Of a stretch of 33,322 nt of DNA, positions 32,790 to 33,322 are shown one piece after another. The notes under the pieces were generated by a model. The model did not search any database. It was not told the origin of the DNA and worked only from the letters and a program-made list of their open reading frames with translations. Origin of the DNA: DASUXY01 sp035301985 (lineage in GTDB: Bacteria > Bacillota > Bacilli > Bacillales > Amphibacillaceae); assembly GCA_035301985.1 (NCBI GenBank), contig DATGTE010000001.1:1-33322 (forward strand). Direction: 5' to 3'. The number at the start of each line of letters is the position of its first letter. Within the stretch, counting starts at the first letter, position 1. Both the position numbers and the translations under genes were made by a program.

Positions 32790-33322
32790 TTATTTTGTTG
32801 TTTTACTTCTTCTTCTTTTTCCAGTAAATAATCCGGCAATACCTGCTAGCAGTGCCATTAAACCTGCTAAACCTGTATTAAAGATGGATGTAGCCGTTTT
32901 TGGTAACTCTTTACCATCTTTGTGATTATTTCTGTCCACAATTCCTTTTGAATCTTCGTCGGCATTTTCTTCATCAGCGTCGGCATCGGCGTCGGCGTCA
33001 GCATCGGCATCGGCATCAGCGTCAGCATCAGCATCAGCATCAGCGTCGGCGTCAGCATCAGCGTCAGCATCAGCATCGGCGTCAGCATCAGCATCAGCAT
33101 CAGCGTCGGCGTCGGCGTCAGCATCGGCGTCGGCATCGGCGTCGGCGTCAGCGTCGGCATCGGCGTTTGGATTTTCATGTAAGAAATATGTCGTATTATC
33201 CGTACCATCAAGGATGTCTGTCCCGTTTTCAGTTGTTTGGTAGACATCAAACAAATACATGCCACTTGGTAAGTTTTCAACTGTTTCTTTTAACTTAATT
33301 TTGACAGAAAAACCCTGAGGAA
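32790..33322 (-). CDS. Sortase-anchored surface protein with (Ala-Asp)n stalk, partial (N-terminus outside window)
   Basis: Only the C-terminal part is present; the frame is open through the window end, so the apparent ATG at 33260 is internal. In order: a beta-rich module end (ETVENLPSGMYLFDVYQTTE, then TTYFLHEN), 32 Ala-Asp pairs, an acidic tail (EENADED), the sorting signal LPKTA, a hydrophobic helix (LAGLMALLAGIAGLF) and a basic tail (KRRRSK). This is the classical wall-anchor layout; the AD run replaces the Ser-Asp stalk of staphylococcal Sdr proteins. LPKTA rather than LPxTG suggests a Bacillus-type housekeeping or class D sortase. It is upstream of the Mur-ligase cassette on the same strand. 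Confidence 0.85.
   Translation of the reverse strand, partial: PQGFSVKIKLKETVENLPSGMYLFDVYQTTENGTDILDGTDNTTYFLHENPNADADADADADADADADADADADADADADADADADADADADADADADADADADADADADADADADEENADEDSKGIVDRNNHKDGKELPKTATSIFNTGLAGLMALLAGIAGLFTGKRRRSKTTK
32973..33164 (-). repeat. Hexanucleotide GCN-GAY repeat, 32 units
   Basis: 192 bp of perfect period 6 at the protein level (Ala-Asp x32), with mixed codons (GCC/GCT and GAC/GAT), so not identical at DNA level. The unit is a multiple of three, so changes in copy number keep the frame. The region is clearly more GC-rich than its surroundings. Confidence 0.95.

Noticed and set aside
32973..33164. Short-period repeat as a CRISPR array or VNTR outside a gene.
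   Set aside because: There are no spacers and the period is 6 bp in frame; it is a coding microsatellite.
32867..33298. Two further long frames through the Ala-Asp repeat: one on the same strand (MLTPTPMP-like) and one on the opposite strand (Arg/His/Gln-rich).
   Set aside because: They are low-complexity readings of the same 6-bp repeat in other frames; only the DA frame has a coherent domain layout ending in LPKTA, a hydrophobic helix and a basic tail.

Overview
The window looks like a chromosomal segment of a low-GC, probably halotolerant, Bacillaceae bacterium (Halobacillus/Virgibacillus-like; genus not determinable here). The signs are strong AGGAGG-type ribosome sites, TTG and GTG starts, a Bacillus-type Mg2+ M-box riboswitch, a sigma-54 controlled gab locus, acidic proteins, and Bacillus families throughout (LCP, PgcA, CapBCADE, SodF). 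No phage, IS element, tRNA, rRNA or CRISPR array was found.

Layout. (1) 1-7.5 kb, minus strand: a GABA/omega-amino-acid catabolic locus, gabR (sigma-54 activator), gabT-like aminotransferase and gabD, followed by a YhcX-type acetyltransferase and an M20 deacylase. A clear -24/-12 promoter precedes gabT. (2) 7.6-9.6 kb, minus: a secreted SGNH hydrolase overlapping an MBL-fold hydrolase. (3) 9.8-11.9 kb, plus: a sigma-A promoter with an inverted repeat over its -35 box, an M-box riboswitch with terminator, a 47-codon leader ORF, a short MgtE without N domain, and a free-standing CBS-pair paralogue. (4) 12-17 kb, minus: envelope genes, namely a TcaA-like zinc-ribbon membrane protein, an LCP ligase and phosphoglucomutase. 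(5) 17.4-20.7 kb: HAD phosphatase, DHA2 efflux pump and a CtaM-like protein. (6) 20.8-26.1 kb, minus: a complete poly-gamma-glutamate operon in capB-capC-capA-capD-capE order, with a long leader containing an attenuator-like hairpin. (7) 26.4-28.2 kb: a small Cys-pair membrane ORF and a superoxide dismutase with a long helical N-terminal extension. (8) 28.5-33.3 kb, minus: a probable surface-polymer cassette. It comprises a sortase-anchored protein with an (Ala-Asp)32 stalk (cut by the window end), a 575-aa protein of unknown function with a predicted helical-toroid domain, a MurF-like amide ligase fused to what looks like a catalytically dead S11 DD-carboxypeptidase domain, and an 83-aa acidic membrane protein.

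How they fit: CapB/CapC/CapA/CapE polymerise and export poly-gamma-glutamate, and CapD attaches it to the wall. LCP and PgcA serve other wall polymers. The last block is the best candidate for an undescribed system: a second Mur-ligase-based module encoded beside a wall-anchored protein. The Mg2+ region is the second candidate, because transcriptional (riboswitch), translational (leader ORF) and possibly DNA-binding control appear stacked on one transporter. All calls come from reading the sequence; no database search was run.
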